64,000 bases of DNA from Lumbricus rubellus (GCA_945859605.1 OX243814.1:17213350-17277349), one strand, 5' to 3'; shown: positions 25,904 to 45,100, counted from the first letter of the stretch. Program-made: numbers and translations. Notes: generated from the letters alone by a model not told the origin.

Positions 25904-26502
25904 TCAGTACACGACCTTCAACCAGTTTGACATTCATGATGAAATTTCTGGATATATGCGCATGTATAATTATGCTCATTGCTCATGTATCCAAAATTTC
26001 ATATGGTGCATTTATCCCAAAACCTTAAGAACACTGATTTAAATGTGCAATGAGAAACAGCCTTAAAGTTCGACAAAATAAATACACAGAATTTTATACA
26101 ATAAAGGAATTAAGCAGAATTACGTGTTAGCAGCAGCACAGATTGGTTCACTTACACCAGCAAGTTACAGAAAACTCAGTCACAAGAACAGACAGAGTAA
26201 AAAGTGTGACACACATTTCACAATAATACATGAAATATCAATTAATTTTGTACCACAAATCCGCATGGCTCCCTGCAAGCTAAACTTCCTTCATTACAAT
26301 GTGATAACAATTAATAGAAAAAGAGCAAAACACAGTTTAAAATGCCCTGCATAATTCCCATGGAAAACCAGAAATATCATCACATTATTTTGGTTAAATA
26401 AAAAATTCTAAGGATACAGAACTTTCACACTACTTATACCCAATTGCATATCAATCACTTAATGAATCATAGCAGCTACTTCACACAACATATGTGTCAG
26501 CA

Positions 26503-27127
26503 GGTTAATCTCTATAATGACTCGGTAGCAAGTAAACATCATGGCGACCAAAGATCCATTCATAATAGAGCGTGGTCACGTGACGGCAAAAAGGTAGCCC
26601 AATATTTTCGCGGCCTACGGTGATGTATAAGCCAATGTTTTCGCGAAAGTAAGTAAGTAAAAATACCATGAAACGGTTATTTTAATAAATATTAATACGC
26701 TTAAATAAGCTTAAGAACACAACAAAATCGATGGACCTTAACACATTGGCCGCCATCTACGAGATATTTCGCGGTAAGCGCGAGATCTCGCGGTAAAAAA
26801 CCGCGAGATATCTCCGCGAGATCGTGCGGTAATAAACCGCGGAGATATCTTAGCTTACCGCAAGATATCTCGTAGATGGCGGCCAATGTGTTAAGGTCCA
26901 TCGATTCTGTTGTGTTCTTTAGCTTATTTAAGCGTATTAATATTTATTAAAATAACCGTTTCATGGTATTTTTACTTACTTACTTTCGCGAAAACATTGG
27001 CTTATACATCACCGTAGGCCGCGAAAATATTGGGCTACTTTTGCCGTCACGTGACCGCGCTCTATTATGAGCGGATCTTTGGTCGCCATGATGTTTACTT
27101 GCTACCGAGTCATTATAGAGATTAACC
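26503..27127. mobile_element. Mutator-like fold-back element, arms of about 235 bp plus palindromic core
   Basis: The left arm (26503-26737) and right arm (26895-27127) are near-perfect inverted copies. Differences such as 'ccattcataatagagcgtgg' against 'ccgctcataatagagcgcgg' show they are diverged, so this is not an assembly mirror. A 9-bp direct repeat GTGTCAGCA flanks both sides (26494-26502, 27128-27136), the target-duplication length typical of Mutator-like elements. No transposase is present. Each arm carries CACGTG. Confidence 0.8.
26738..26894. mobile_element. 157-bp palindromic TTAA MITE nested at the centre of the fold-back
   Basis: Begins TTAACACATTGGCCGCCAT and ends with the inverse copy. 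The interior is a CpG-rich hairpin built from 'gcgagatatc/accgcg' words. It occupies the centre of the larger palindrome, whose arms meet at GGACC-TTAA-GGTCC if this insert and one TTAA are removed. Confidence 0.8.
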
Positions 27128-27879
27128 GTGTCAGCATATTCCGATATACTGGTAAATGTAGTTTAATCTTACATGAGCACACGGGCAAACAATTTATATC
27201 AACAACACGTGCTTGGTAAACACAATATACAATTACTCGTGGTAGTCACCGTTGACGTAATGTACTACTGAACACTACGTAGTCGGGTGGTCATTTATAA
27301 ATGTGCGGTTCGTAATGCTATTTCCAAATTTCATAGTTCAACAGCAACGACTGCTTAATGGAATTGCAACATAATCGGTAATATCCATCATCCTATGACG
27401 TCAAGGGCACATAACGCAATGTATTGATCAATGCGCCCATAACCCGTCGCATGGGTATGAAACCAATATCATCAGCAACGCGTCAGGTCTTTCTTTGGGC
27501 ATTGCTTCAAAATGGGAAAAATATGTCTGCAACAGAAGCAGACAACGACAAAAATAGCCAACAGAAATCCAGGACATGAGGGTGTAAATAAAGCACCTTT
27601 TGCGCATAAAACGAAAGAACCTTCTATTATCACGCTCTTGACCGCTCGCTGTCGCATGTGGCGCAACACTCGCATTAACTCTCGCGAGAATTAACTCAAG
27701 TAGTAAGGCAGTCAGTGGGCAGCGCTCTGAAACACTTCTCTGGAACCATGAGTAGGCCTTACCGATTTCCAGACGCATGCTGGTGTGACTTTTTTACACA
27801 GTTGATTGAAATTGTCATAATGTATTCACTCCACGGAAGAGCAACTGCAAAACTGTGCCAAATGCTCTTTAAACCACCA

Positions 27880-28209
27880 ACAATCGCGCTCGAACATGCA
27901 TGTTCGTTCTCTGCCCTCAGGCAGATTCATAATTCTGAAGAATTTCTTCATTCGCCTTGTGTTCCCTCCACCTGACTCTATTCGGTTGCTGACTCTATCC
28001 ATTCTACGCCAAATCCACATTTCAAGGCCTCCAATCATCTTACATCATGCTTCCTCGTCGACGTCCTCCATGTTTCCGATCCATAGCCTAGGCCTACAGG
28101 ACTACTACCATCGTCTTGATCATTCGCCCTTTCAGGTTCTTATTTAGTTTTACTCTGAGGAGTTCCCTTCTTTTGTAGAATGCTTCTCTCAAAGAATTTG
28201 GAAACTTGT
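27880..28209 (-). pseudogene. Decayed LINE reverse-transcriptase fragment
   Basis: Read on the minus strand, the frame encodes REAFYKRRELLRVKLNKNLKGRMIKTMV. After a frameshift it gives DVRRLEALEMWIWRRMDRV, and in another frame NEEILQ. These are the order and motifs of the thumb/C-terminal region of LINE RTs. Several frame changes mark it as dead. Confidence 0.7.
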
Positions 28210-28436
28210 GACACCGGTGGAGCGGTGGTGGACTGCTGTTGGCCCAGTTTAAGGAAATAAATCTGGAGTTGCTGGTTCCTTCATTATTCAGAATGATAAA
28301 TTTCTATGCATTTAAACACTGTTTCATCTTGTGAGCAAACACAACGCGGGCATAACAAGCTATTATTTGAAGCTTTGAATATTAAATTCTGGGTACGACA
28401 TAATATTATCATTATTATTATTATTATGATCAGCGA

Positions 28437-28813
28437 CAGTGAAGCCGCAGCTGGGTTTTTTCCACTAGATCTGGGTTTTTTGTCTTCTTCTGGGTTTCTG
28501 GGGTTTTTTGTGAAAATTTGGGGTTTTTTCGATGAATTGGACTTTTTCGGCTGGACGACTAAAAAAAAAAAGGTCATCAACTTTTTTGCCGGCGAAAATA
28601 GAAAATATTCTTGACTTTTTCGGATGGACGACTAAAAAAAAGGTCATCAACTTTTTTGCCGGCGAAAATAGAAAATTTTCTTGACTTTTTCGGCCGGACG
28701 GCTGAAAAATTTAAAATTTTCTTGAGTTTTCGGCCGGACGACGGTCTGGGTTTTTCTGGGGCTTTTTTCCAAGCAAATCTGGGTTTGTTTCTAAAACCTC
28801 AGTGGCAACACTG
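28437..28813. mobile_element. hAT-type MITE with internal tandem repeats
   Basis: 377 bp beginning CAGTGAAGCCGCAGCTGGG and ending CAACACTG, with perfect 8-bp duplications ATCAGCGA at 28429-28436 and 28814-28821. The interior (about 28548-28735) is two to three copies of a roughly 65-bp unit containing 'ggtcatcaacttttttgcc' and 'cggccggacg'. The same unit words occur in unrelated-ended elements near 39.6 kb and 53.6 kb. Confidence 0.85.
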
Positions 28814-29207
28814 ATCAGCGATGGTCTGACGTTCTTACTTGTTAATGTCAAAGTGCAACATTCATGTCTGGATAGTTCAAAACATTGGACGGATGCCGTC
28901 CGAAATAAAAGTTCTGACACGGTGAAAAAAGGTCGGTGCGGTGGATTTTTAATATATATTAATTGAAAATGTACGAAAGAGTAAGGCTCTTACCACGATT
29001 TAAGTTGAACCGGAAGACATTGGCGAGTAGTACTATGCACCGTAGACTTAATTGCAGCGCTCGTGAATAAGCTGGTTCCCCACGCTTGGCTTTCAAGTAG
29101 CGCTTTAGAAATTTGGAGATTACGATTACGATTAACTGACAAGCGGAGCGCATCTGGTTCAACCTTTTCCTCTTTTCCTCTAAGCACCGGGGGGAGGGGG
29201 TTAAGGG

Positions 29208-29274
29208 GCGGCGGCGCATTGGATAACATTCGACATGGAGATCAGCGGACTCGAGTTCGATTCCCGACACCCCG
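29208..29274 (+). repeat. tRNA-like sequence (SINE head or tRNA pseudogene)
   Basis: GGCGCATTGGATAAC resembles the A box of arginine tRNA, and 27 bp downstream GAGTTCGATTCCC matches the B box. The acceptor stem pairs poorly and the anticodon arm is not convincing, so this is a tRNA-derived repeat rather than a working tRNA. Confidence 0.5.
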
Positions 29275-29799
29275 TAGGATAGGCGTGCTTTGTAGGCTGT
29301 TATTAGTGCCCTTGTATTGCAGTCCGTCTGGTTTTTTAGTAGCAATGTGCTGAACTCTCAATCTCTACTCTCTCCTCTCTCTTCTCATCTACTGTTCGGG
29401 ATCTTGGAGTCATATTCTTCAATCAACTCTCTCCCTCAAATTTCAAATTGCCATCAATCGTGCGTGCTTGTTTAATCTTGGGAGAATCCGATAGCATCGT
29501 TGTACTCTTGACTAGGCATCGCAGAAAAACACTCATGAATACAAGCCTTCTTCTGACACGACTTAACTATTGCAGCTCTGTACTCTCTGGTCTCCCATTC
29601 TTCAATCAACTCTCTTTGTTGAGCCTCAAATAGCCATCACAGTTAACATGGACATTGGGAGACTGCGTACTTACAGTATATAAAGTACAACATTGAAGAC
29701 ATTCCAATAATTTAACAAAACTTGATGTGAAATGTGGAATAACGTACTTTTGTTCAAAACAATTTCTTCTTTATTTTTTGTTTTAGATCTATCACAGAG

Positions 29800-37113
<7,314 letters not shown>

Positions 37114-37175
37114 TCAATTCAGTCGACTGTACGATTGTCTAATATAATCAATTCTTATAGGAACATTACCGTCAT

Positions 37176-37181
37176 AATAAA
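37176..37181 (+). terminator. Candidate polyadenylation signal of the esterase gene
   Basis: AATAAA occurs 63 bp after the stop codon, the first such hexamer downstream. Another lies near 37625. Not confirmed by transcript evidence. Confidence 0.4.
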
Positions 37182-38311
37182 TTATCTGAGTGAAATTGTA
37201 ATTGAAAAAAATCACGATCCTTTCGAGGCCTTATTATTAATGAACTGATTAGGGAAGCATGTGATCTCTGAATTTTGATTAGACTGTGTAATGTTCTTCT
37301 TGCAGTATTCAATTTATATGAGTTTGTATTTTACATGTGGTGCATTATAATCTTCTGCAGCCAATGCGGTCAATTTCGACCGCGTAGCAAAAACGTGTCC
37401 GTTACGATATATAATTAGCTATATTTGGAGTTCTATGTTCATGTATACAGTACTATACACATTTGCTGTCCAGCATTGCAGATTCCGAAAATATCAAAAG
37501 GAGCTTATGGACTTAATTTTTAAACATTATTTTGCATCCTGCCATATAAATTTGTATAATCATGTCCACATGTAGGTCGTTGGTCATTTCTCTGTAATTA
37601 TGTAATTGATCGTCCACGTTCAAACAAATAAATTATGTTGTTCAAGAAATGTTGTAAAAGCTCTCAAACAAAATGTGTTTGTCAATGCGGAGTTTTCGAT
37701 AATTATATGAAAACCGTGAATGATTGGAAATTGCCTAATGTCTATGCCATTCTCACGAATGAACAAAAATAACATGGTCTCATTTGATCACTCCTCATAA
37801 GGTAACATCTTTTATTCTTCAGCAAAGACCAGAACATAAAATTTAGAAGTCAGGCAGTTTGTAAACGCTCTTCAAACAAGTAGACTAAGTTGGACGTCAT
37901 GGACTTTATGGGATTTTGGGACTAAACTAAGGCGACCAAATCGGACTGACCTTTGTAAACACCGATGTCACATCTTTGAGTGGAAGTAATTATATAAGAT
38001 CATTTTTGAATTAAATTCAATAATATTTTGACCTTCACTGCCATGGTTGCAACAAGGTTGTCATACAAGTAACTACATTTTGCAATGTTTGTATTACATT
38101 TGATTTTAATTCACAAATTTTTAAAAACTTCCAATGTTATAAATTTACTTTTTTTCTTAAATTTTTATTTTTTAGATAATTTTTTTAATTTGTTGATAAA
38201 CTTTGAGGCAAACACGCTAATTGATTAGCTTTTTTGCGACAGAATACTGTTGAGGGATAAAATGCTAGCAAAATGGTGTAAGTCTTGTAATTGTAAGATC
38301 TATCTATCAAT
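37182..38311. other. Esterase 3' flank, no gene seen
   Basis: AT-rich DNA. No exon, RNA gene or transposon end was recognised. May include the 3'UTR if the distal AATAAA is used. Confidence 0.35.
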
Positions 38312-38550
38312 GATGGAAATTGTTTTAACGGATATTAATTTAAAGATACGTTTTGGACCTTTGGTGGATGAAAATGGTTTTAGCGGATATTAATTTAAAG
38401 ATACGTTTTGGACCTTTGGTGGATGAAAATTGTTTTAACGGATATTAATTTAAAGATACGTTTTGGACCTTTGGTGGATGAAAATTGTTTTAACGGATAT
38501 TAATTTAAAGATACGTTTTGGACCTTTGGCGGATGGAAATTGTTTTGATG
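38312..38550. repeat. 55-bp tandem repeat, four copies plus a partial
   Basis: The word GTTTTAACG (or GTTTTAGCG) recurs at 38322, 38377, 38432, 38487 and 38542, exactly 55 bp apart. Units share 'atattaatttaaagatacg' and 'ttttggacctttggtgg', with few differences. Confidence 0.92.
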
Positions 38551-39485
38551 GAATGCTCAAAAGAGATATTTTTAATGGATAAAAGATGTGTTAGTTAGTA
38601 GATGGAAGAGTGAATTAATGTAGTGGCGACGCTGCATGAGAAGACTTTCTGTGAAACGCATTTGCACACCATCGCCAGATACGGACACAAATGTGAGACA
38701 GACACAGACAGACATATACAGACAGATAGACAGACACAGACAGACAAAGCTCTGGCTATGCATGTGGCGATTAGATTGATGATAAAAGCCCTTTTAAGCA
38801 CTATACGTTTCGCTTCTGTTTGCCAGAGGCTGATTCCAACGCCCGATAGGCCTACGTCTCCGTCTTGGGCTCTTCTATTTTCTTCTCTTGCTGTCGGTCT
38901 CTCTATCTATAGCTGTCTGTAGGCCTACATGTATCCCCAGTCTAGTCCACTGCTTGGGGTGGGGGGGGGGGGAATCCAACTGGGCCTTAAGAAGACGGGG
39001 GGAATAAGCCATAGATTGCGGACGACCAACCGTTGAGGCACTCTTGCCATCTCTCTTTTTTTTCGGATGACTTTTTTAGTCTTACAATTTGATGGATAGC
39101 CGTCACAATACAAAAACTGATAGAACAAATAATATTGATAATGGGCATCATATCCAATAAATTTAGTGACGTAATAATAGTATTTTGGAACAAATAGATG
39201 TCACAATGTTCAAAGCACAAAGACAATAATAATAATATTATAGGCCTACGTTTAATAAATTATGTCGTTTTGTTAATTGTGATTATTTTGGGATGTAGGC
39301 CTATAGCCTAAGATTAGGCTACCCTACAGTTTTCGGAGCAGGAACAGCTAGGGTCACCCATTTATTTGTTTATTCGGCCCTGTGCGGGCCTCTCAAAACT
39401 GCGCGCCCGGGTACGTAGGCCTACTGCAGCATCCCTAATTAGCATCCATGGTGCACCTTATATAGGTTAATGCGGGTCTGACGGT

Positions 39486-39813
39486 CAGAGGCGGATCCAG
39501 GGGGGAAATCCGGCCATGCCCCCTTCCATTTAGAAATTCCCATGTAGGCCTATCGTGGCCCCTCCCCATTTGGTTTCAACAAGCTGATAATTTTATAATT
39601 TGGTATATTTTCAATGATTTGACTTAATGACTAAAAAAGGTCATCAACTTTTTGGGCGGATAAAATGGTATGATTTTCCGGAAAATTTGGCCAGATGACT
39701 TTAAAAAAAGGTCATCAACTTTTTTCGCGGATACGATTTTTCCCCCATACCCAAGGTTAAGAATTTTTGCCTTCCCCCGTACCCCCCGTACAAAGTTTCT
39801 GTATCCGCCCTTG
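39486..39813. mobile_element. hAT-type MITE (CAGAGGCGGATCCAG ends)
   Basis: 328 bp from CAGAGGCGGATCCAG to CTGTATCCGCCCTTG, with perfect 8-bp duplications CTGACGGT (39478-39485, 39814-39821). Inside, 'ggtcatcaacttttt' occurs twice, as in the elements at 28437 and 53553. Confidence 0.88.
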
Positions 39814-40507
39814 CTGACGGTCATTGTTGATTTTTTTGGAATGAGCTTGAAAAATGCAAAGCATAGAATATTAAGAAAATGGTAGGCATATTTTTCATAC
39901 AGGTTTCTAAATCTACATTTTCAGCTTCACTTTGTAGGCTATGTCTAGAAGCAGATTAAGGCCAGGGCCGGATTAACCAGTATGCCATGTCTGCCATGGC
40001 GGCGGGCCCCCCGTCGTCAGGGGGCCCCCCGTTCGTGACCAACAAGAATTTTTAAGTCCACATTCCAATTTTTTCAACTTCACTCCAAGGACAGTGATGT
40101 GTAATTACATGTCAGTTGCTGACTGGTTTTATGAAGGCAGTCAATGGCCCCTATATATCTGCCACCTATAATCATGATTTTGTCGCTAATCCATACTATT
40201 TAATAGATCTTCGAAGCACTGATGAGGGGAAAATAAAGTTGCATAAAGTTGCATTTGAAGTGTGGAATCAATTTCGCGCTAAAGCTTTTTGAAAATCGTC
40301 AATCGGTTCGGTTAGTGCTTTCATTAAGATGGGCCTATAATTATATGAATGCTGCATGCAAAGAAATTCAGAATGTGCTCAGAGTTTTAACGGTTTTCGA
40401 TGTGCTGGATGCTGACATCGCATCGAAAAAGACATAATTATTTGGTGGTTTAGAAGCTGCAGTATTTTTTCTCTATTGAAATGTTTCAGTTCGTTATGCT
40501 GTGCAAA

Positions 40508-40680
40508 CAGTGGCGACGCCAGCTATACAATTTAGCAGGTCACACCAAGGTCATGATATACTCATCAGGTCGAAGAAATTAATGTATGGAAGATATCAAA
40601 ATTTCAAAGAATATTCGACAGGTCATAAGGCAGGTGACAGGTCAAGAGCAAAATAGGCAGGTCAAGTCATGTGACGTATA
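40508..40680. mobile_element. hAT-type MITE, family C, copy 3 (nested)
   Basis: Begins CAGTGGCGACGCCAGC and carries 'gcaggtcaagt' and 'aataggcaggtcaa' words like 25732-25903. The right end is lost, so no target duplication is visible. Confidence 0.6.
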
Positions 40681-41221
40681 ATTATGGTATATCGCCGCCA
40701 AAACGCAGAGACTATAGGTCTAGACTAAATCACCAGCTTCTCTTGCCATGGTGCAGACTGCAGAACACTGAAGCTCTTCAATCTACATTCCCAAGGTGTC
40801 CAATTGCTCTCCGTAGGCCTATACGTATGCTACAAGTGCATGATGGTATACATAGGCTATCCAACTGCAATGGTGAAATATCTTAGATCCTTCGTCAAAC
40901 TGGCATTATTCAAGAATAATCTGCGGAGAACAATGACAAGAAAAACGCCTAACTGCAGTGGAATTTCTCAGTGTTGACAGTGATCCATTACACCGTTTCT
41001 TTCAATGACATTATTAACCAGCTTGCACACGGACAATAGTAGAAAAATGTTGACCATATAGTCGATCGGTATTTCGTAGAATTTAAGGTTCCGTTAGACT
41101 GAACAATATCTACTGCCTCGACGTCTATATAGGCTAATGGTGTCGCTTAGCTTGGTTTTCATTAAGCTGCACATTATTAAGTCTGAGTTAGGCATCTACA
41201 AAAATTATGGTCAATTACAGG

Positions 41222-41476
41222 CATGGGCGGAGTTTGGTTTCCGTTCTTGGGAGGAGGGCTAAAGTTGGGGCAGAGACTTAGTCCAGATCAAGCGGCGCCG
41301 AAATTTTTTTTCTCAGCCCAAAAAAGTTTAAGATCTTTTTTTAGTCATTCGATTAAGCCTTCTTGAGGACGGAACCCGAGGAAAAGATACCATTTTTCAT
41401 GGTGAAAAAACTGACTCTGGGTCTTCTTGGGAGGGGGTTTTCAGCTCCCAGGCCCCTGATAAACTCTGCCCATATG
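41222..41476. mobile_element. Nested MITE with CATGGGCGGAGTTT ends
   Basis: 255 bp from CATGGGCGGAGTTTGG to AAACTCTGCCCATATG, with flanks ATTACAGG (41214-41221) and ATTATAGG (41477-41484) differing at one base. Contains 'gactaaaaaaagatctt' on the reverse strand, related to the core of 28437-28813. Confidence 0.7.
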
Positions 41477-42398
41477 ATTATAGGCATGCATTAATATGTG
41501 AGAGGAACATGGTGACAGAAGGTCAAAGTGGGTTAAGGGCCCCCCGGAGAATATGGCGGCGGGCCCCCCGAGAGCTTAATCCGGCCCTGATTAAGGCATG
41601 ATCAGCGTTCAGCCAAACAGTGACCCCACACTTCAGGGGCCTCCACGCATGCAAAAAGAATACCGTAGCCTATTTCTTCAACGTTGTCAATAGTAAAAAT
41701 GAGAATATGTATATGAACAAATAATTATTCGAAACTATTGACCTCAACTTTGCACATGGGCCCCTTTGTAGGCCCTATTTAATTATAATTAATGTTGCAG
41801 CACTTCCGCAAAAATTCAACACTTCCGAGAATGCGGTCCCTAAAAAATGTGGGCCCTCGAAACTGCGGGCCCGGGTGCAGCAACACCCTTAGCACCCACC
41901 ATGATGTGGGTCTAGTAATGTGGGGAGGGGCCCAGGGGCATGTCGCCTCTTGCCCCTATGTGCGGGCGCCCAGCTTCATGCGTGTGTACAGCATCCAATT
42001 ACCGCTTCAGTTTCTTCTTGACTGCACTTTGATCTTCCTGTTCATTTCATTCTCCTACATTCTTCTTCATTTTCAATTATCCGCCTCTCGCATCCATTCA
42101 TTTATTTCCTAGCTCACATGCATATCGATCCTTTCTCCCCTCGATCTTCTCTCTCGTCACCCCGCTTTCCTTCTCATTGCTTAAACCCAACATTGTCGTC
42201 GTCGTCCTTTTATTTGCAGTACCCCTCCTCCAACTCCTTCCCTGTTCCTCCTTCTCCTATTACTTCTGTTCCTTCTGTTCCTGCCACTACTAGGCTTACT
42301 TCCTATTTTCTGTAACTCGTTCTCTTTAGCTTGCCTCTCACGTTGCTGCGACTACCAGCTCTCTTAATCTAATCTTGCGCTACGAATTGGCTGCCAGG

Positions 42399-42540
42399 AG
42401 AAGACAGACAGACAGACAGACACACACACAGACACACAGACACAGAGACGCACAGACACAGACAGACACACAGACGCACAGACGGACACACAGACATACA
42501 GTGAGACAATAAGACAGACAAACAGACAGACATACTTGCA
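42399..42540. repeat. (CAGA)n/(CACA)n microsatellite
   Basis: An imperfect array of cagacaga and cacagac words. The long minus-strand reading frames across it are artefacts. Confidence 0.85.
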
Positions 42541-43027
42541 TAGAGCAATGCGCACTGCGCAGAGCGGGCTTGAGTCCTTGATACCGGAATCCAGGGTCCG
42601 TATTATACCGTATACATTGCAATGCTGGAATGAATATGGTTTGCTCTCAGAAGTAAATTGGCTAATATAACGGCGCTGAGACCATTCTCTGACATCAATG
42701 GATGAGGTATTATCCACATGTCTGGCACCCAATTAGTGACGATGAAGAGGATCATAGGAGGAGGGGGAGACGGAGGAGTGCAAGAAAAGATCAAGCAATT
42801 GGAAGAAGTGGAGTGGTGTAAGGATATGGGGGATAGATGTAGTGTAGGGGAAGAAGCAGTTCTTCTCAACAATCCATTCGTCTGTGCCTTGGATTCCATC
42901 CATTCCTCCTTCCTTCCTTCCTTTCTTCCCTCCTTCCTTTTGTCTATCTCTCTTCATCGCACACTCCCTCCATCTTACCTACCTTCATACTTTCATACCT
43001 CCCTTTCTTCTTCACCTACCCACCCAC

Positions 43028-43222
43028 CAGGGCTATTTTTAACGTGCAGTTGTACACAAACTGTGCAGTTCTAAATGGATTTGTGCTGTTGTAGAAGCAC
43101 TTCTGTACAGTCAAAACTAGCAAAGAAGGGTCATTGTCCTCCGATTGGAAGTAATTTACCATGGAGGATGGAAAAGGAAAGAAGGGGTTGTGCAGTTCTA
43201 AAATTTCTTAAAAACAGCCCTG
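43028..43222 (+). mobile_element. hAT-type MITE, family A, copy 2
   Basis: 195 bp from CAGGGCTATTTTTAACG to TTAAAAACAGCCCTG, with 8-bp duplications CCACCCAC (43020-43027, 43223-43230) inside a C-rich tract. The interior matches copy 1. Confidence 0.88.
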
Positions 43223-43559
43223 CCACCCACCCACCTTCCTTTCCTCTAGCCAATTCTTTGATTCGTCTCTCTGTCAATCCGTATTACTTTTCCTTTCAGA
43301 TTTCTAGAGGTGCATGCCATGCAGTCATGCATTGTTCTGAAGAGGAGAAAATTCAGGAACTCCGCCCTACAAAAAGAATCCAGACCAGACATGACTGTCT
43401 TCATACATCATTGGTCTATTTGCAGTTCGATCACATCGTGTAGCTACGGCTGATTGTCTGAAAGGCATTCCACTGTTACTTTCGGAGAGTGTAATTGAGG
43501 CAAGGGGGGAAGAGGAAGGGAAGATTGAAGAATGAAGATGGTTGTATGAAGTGATCGGT

Positions 43560-43645
43560 GTGTGTGCTATGGTATGGTATGGTATATGAACATTTGTAAA
43601 GCGCCTCTTACAGACTAGCTATTCAGAGGCGCTCTCAGCGTAACA
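43560..43645 (-). repeat. SINE 3' fragment
   Basis: 'ggtatggtatggtata', then 'gtaaagcgcctcttac' and 'ctattcagaggcgctctcag': the reverse 3' end of the SINE family. Confidence 0.6.
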
Positions 43646-43743
43646 TATATTGGAATCTAATCTGGGAACAATTTCTTGGCTAAGTGACGTGGAAGGATGT
43701 CGATTGTGGAGATGAATGAGAGAACGAAGGCTAAGCTACAGAG

Positions 43744-43748
<5 letters not shown>

Positions 43749-43828
<80 letters not shown>
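43749..43828. repeat. (GA)n microsatellite
   Basis: About 40 uninterrupted GA units. Confidence 0.97.
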
Positions 43829-43829
<1 letters not shown>

Positions 43830-43876
43830 GTGATGGATCGGATGAGCGTGCTTACACGCAGCTCTTTCGGCTCCTG

Positions 43877-44098
43877 CACACACGCACACACAAGCACGCA
43901 CGCACACACACACACACACACGCACACACAAGCACACACACGCACACACAAGCACGCACACACACACGCACACACACAAGCACACACACGCACACACAAG
44001 CACGCACACACACACACGCACACACACGCACACACACACGCACACACAAGCACACGCAACACACGTAAACACAACACACCCACACGCACACGCGCACA
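43877..44098. repeat. (CA)n array with CACG and AAGCA interruptions
   Basis: About 220 bp of cacacg, cacaca and caagca words. All six frames stay partly open because of composition, so no protein is inferred. Confidence 0.95.
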
Positions 44099-44765
44099 CC
44101 CCAACGTAGCATTCTCATCTCCGTCCTCTCCAGTAATCCCTATCCCCTTCTCGTCATCGTCCAAGCCTCTGCCCATAGATCATCACAGGTCTAACCATTG
44201 TTTTATATATAGGCCACCTTTCCTTTAAGTTGTATTGGCATTGTTACGTCCATCGATATTAATAGACCTAAATATAAATATCGATGATTACGTTTATAAA
44301 AATTATGACGTATTCAATCGTCGTTGTATTCAATACTGTTACGTCATCTTGAAAACAGTTAAATTGCGTCTTTCCCCATTCAAGTTGAAGTTGCCATAGC
44401 GCGTCAAATAGCTAGTACAGGAATTTTTCCAACTAAAATATTCGCCTATTTTAAAAAAGTAGCCGAAATATTTCGTTGTTTCGAACATATTTTATGTTTA
44501 TTACCATCGGAGATTACCAATGAAACGTTCATGCGGCAAACGAGTTTGTTATTCGCAGTTAATTTCGATTGTTCAACAGAGTTCTCGTAAAATTTGGATC
44601 GACAATTTCTGACGGATCTGGGTTTGCGGCGCTGGAAACGAAATGACAGAGGAAGAGGAGGCCTGAGGTCGATCAGGTCTGCCATGATTTTAAAAAATAA
44701 GACATTAATCGTTGCTTATATTATCTTTGGATTTGGCATAATTGCAGTATCAGGGGACAGTGAGT

Positions 44766-45100
44766 GATGGTTAGGATCGGGTAAAACGTCAATATGGTCG
44801 GTTAGGGTAGGGTAAGACGTCGCATGGTCGGTCAGGTGTGTGATTGGAGTTTCATTTGGTGCTATTGGGTTTCATTAGTGTGCTGGATTTCACTGTATGT
44901 AAGAATTGCTACAGTAGACCCTAATTCAGGTAGGAGTTTTGGACTGAAGAACGATTTAGTTATAGTATCCGGGACCGACGTGGCGCTTGGGTGCAGGTTT
45001 ATTGGTCGTGAGGGTCGGTTAGGATCAGGTTAGGCGCCGTGATGGTCAATTAGGGTAAGGTTAGGCGTCGAGAAGGTCGGTTAGGGTAATAGGGCTAGTG
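44766..45100. repeat. Interrupted 'gtcggttagggtaaggtt' tandem repeat
   Basis: Units of about 35 bp such as 'ggtcggttagggtagggtaa' and 'cggttaggatcaggttaggc' occur at 44766-44835 and 45005-45100, split by about 165 bp of other sequence that begins near 44838. Confidence 0.75.

Larger units (their letters stand above)
39963..41589. mobile_element. Larger non-autonomous hAT element with nested insertions
   Basis: 1627 bp from CAGGGCCGGATTAACCAG to CTTAATCCGGCCCTG, with perfect 8-bp duplications ATTAAGGC (39955-39962, 41590-41597). 'ggcggcgggccccccg' appears subterminally at both ends. It hosts a family C MITE (about 40508-40680) and a 255-bp MITE (41222-41476). No intact transposase was seen. 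Confidence 0.88.

Noticed and set aside
29208..29274. Functional arginine tRNA gene
   Set aside because: A and B boxes are present, but the acceptor and anticodon stems do not pair properly.
43697..44228. Long open frames over (GA)n and (CA)n arrays, both strands
   Set aside because: Dinucleotide repeats keep frames open by composition. The proteins are pure Cys/Val, Thr/His or Leu/Ser repeats.
44446..44685. 79-aa minus-strand frame beginning MADLIDLRPP in a fair start context
   Set aside because: The composition looks protein-like, but there is no recognisable domain and no partner exon, so it is not called as a gene.
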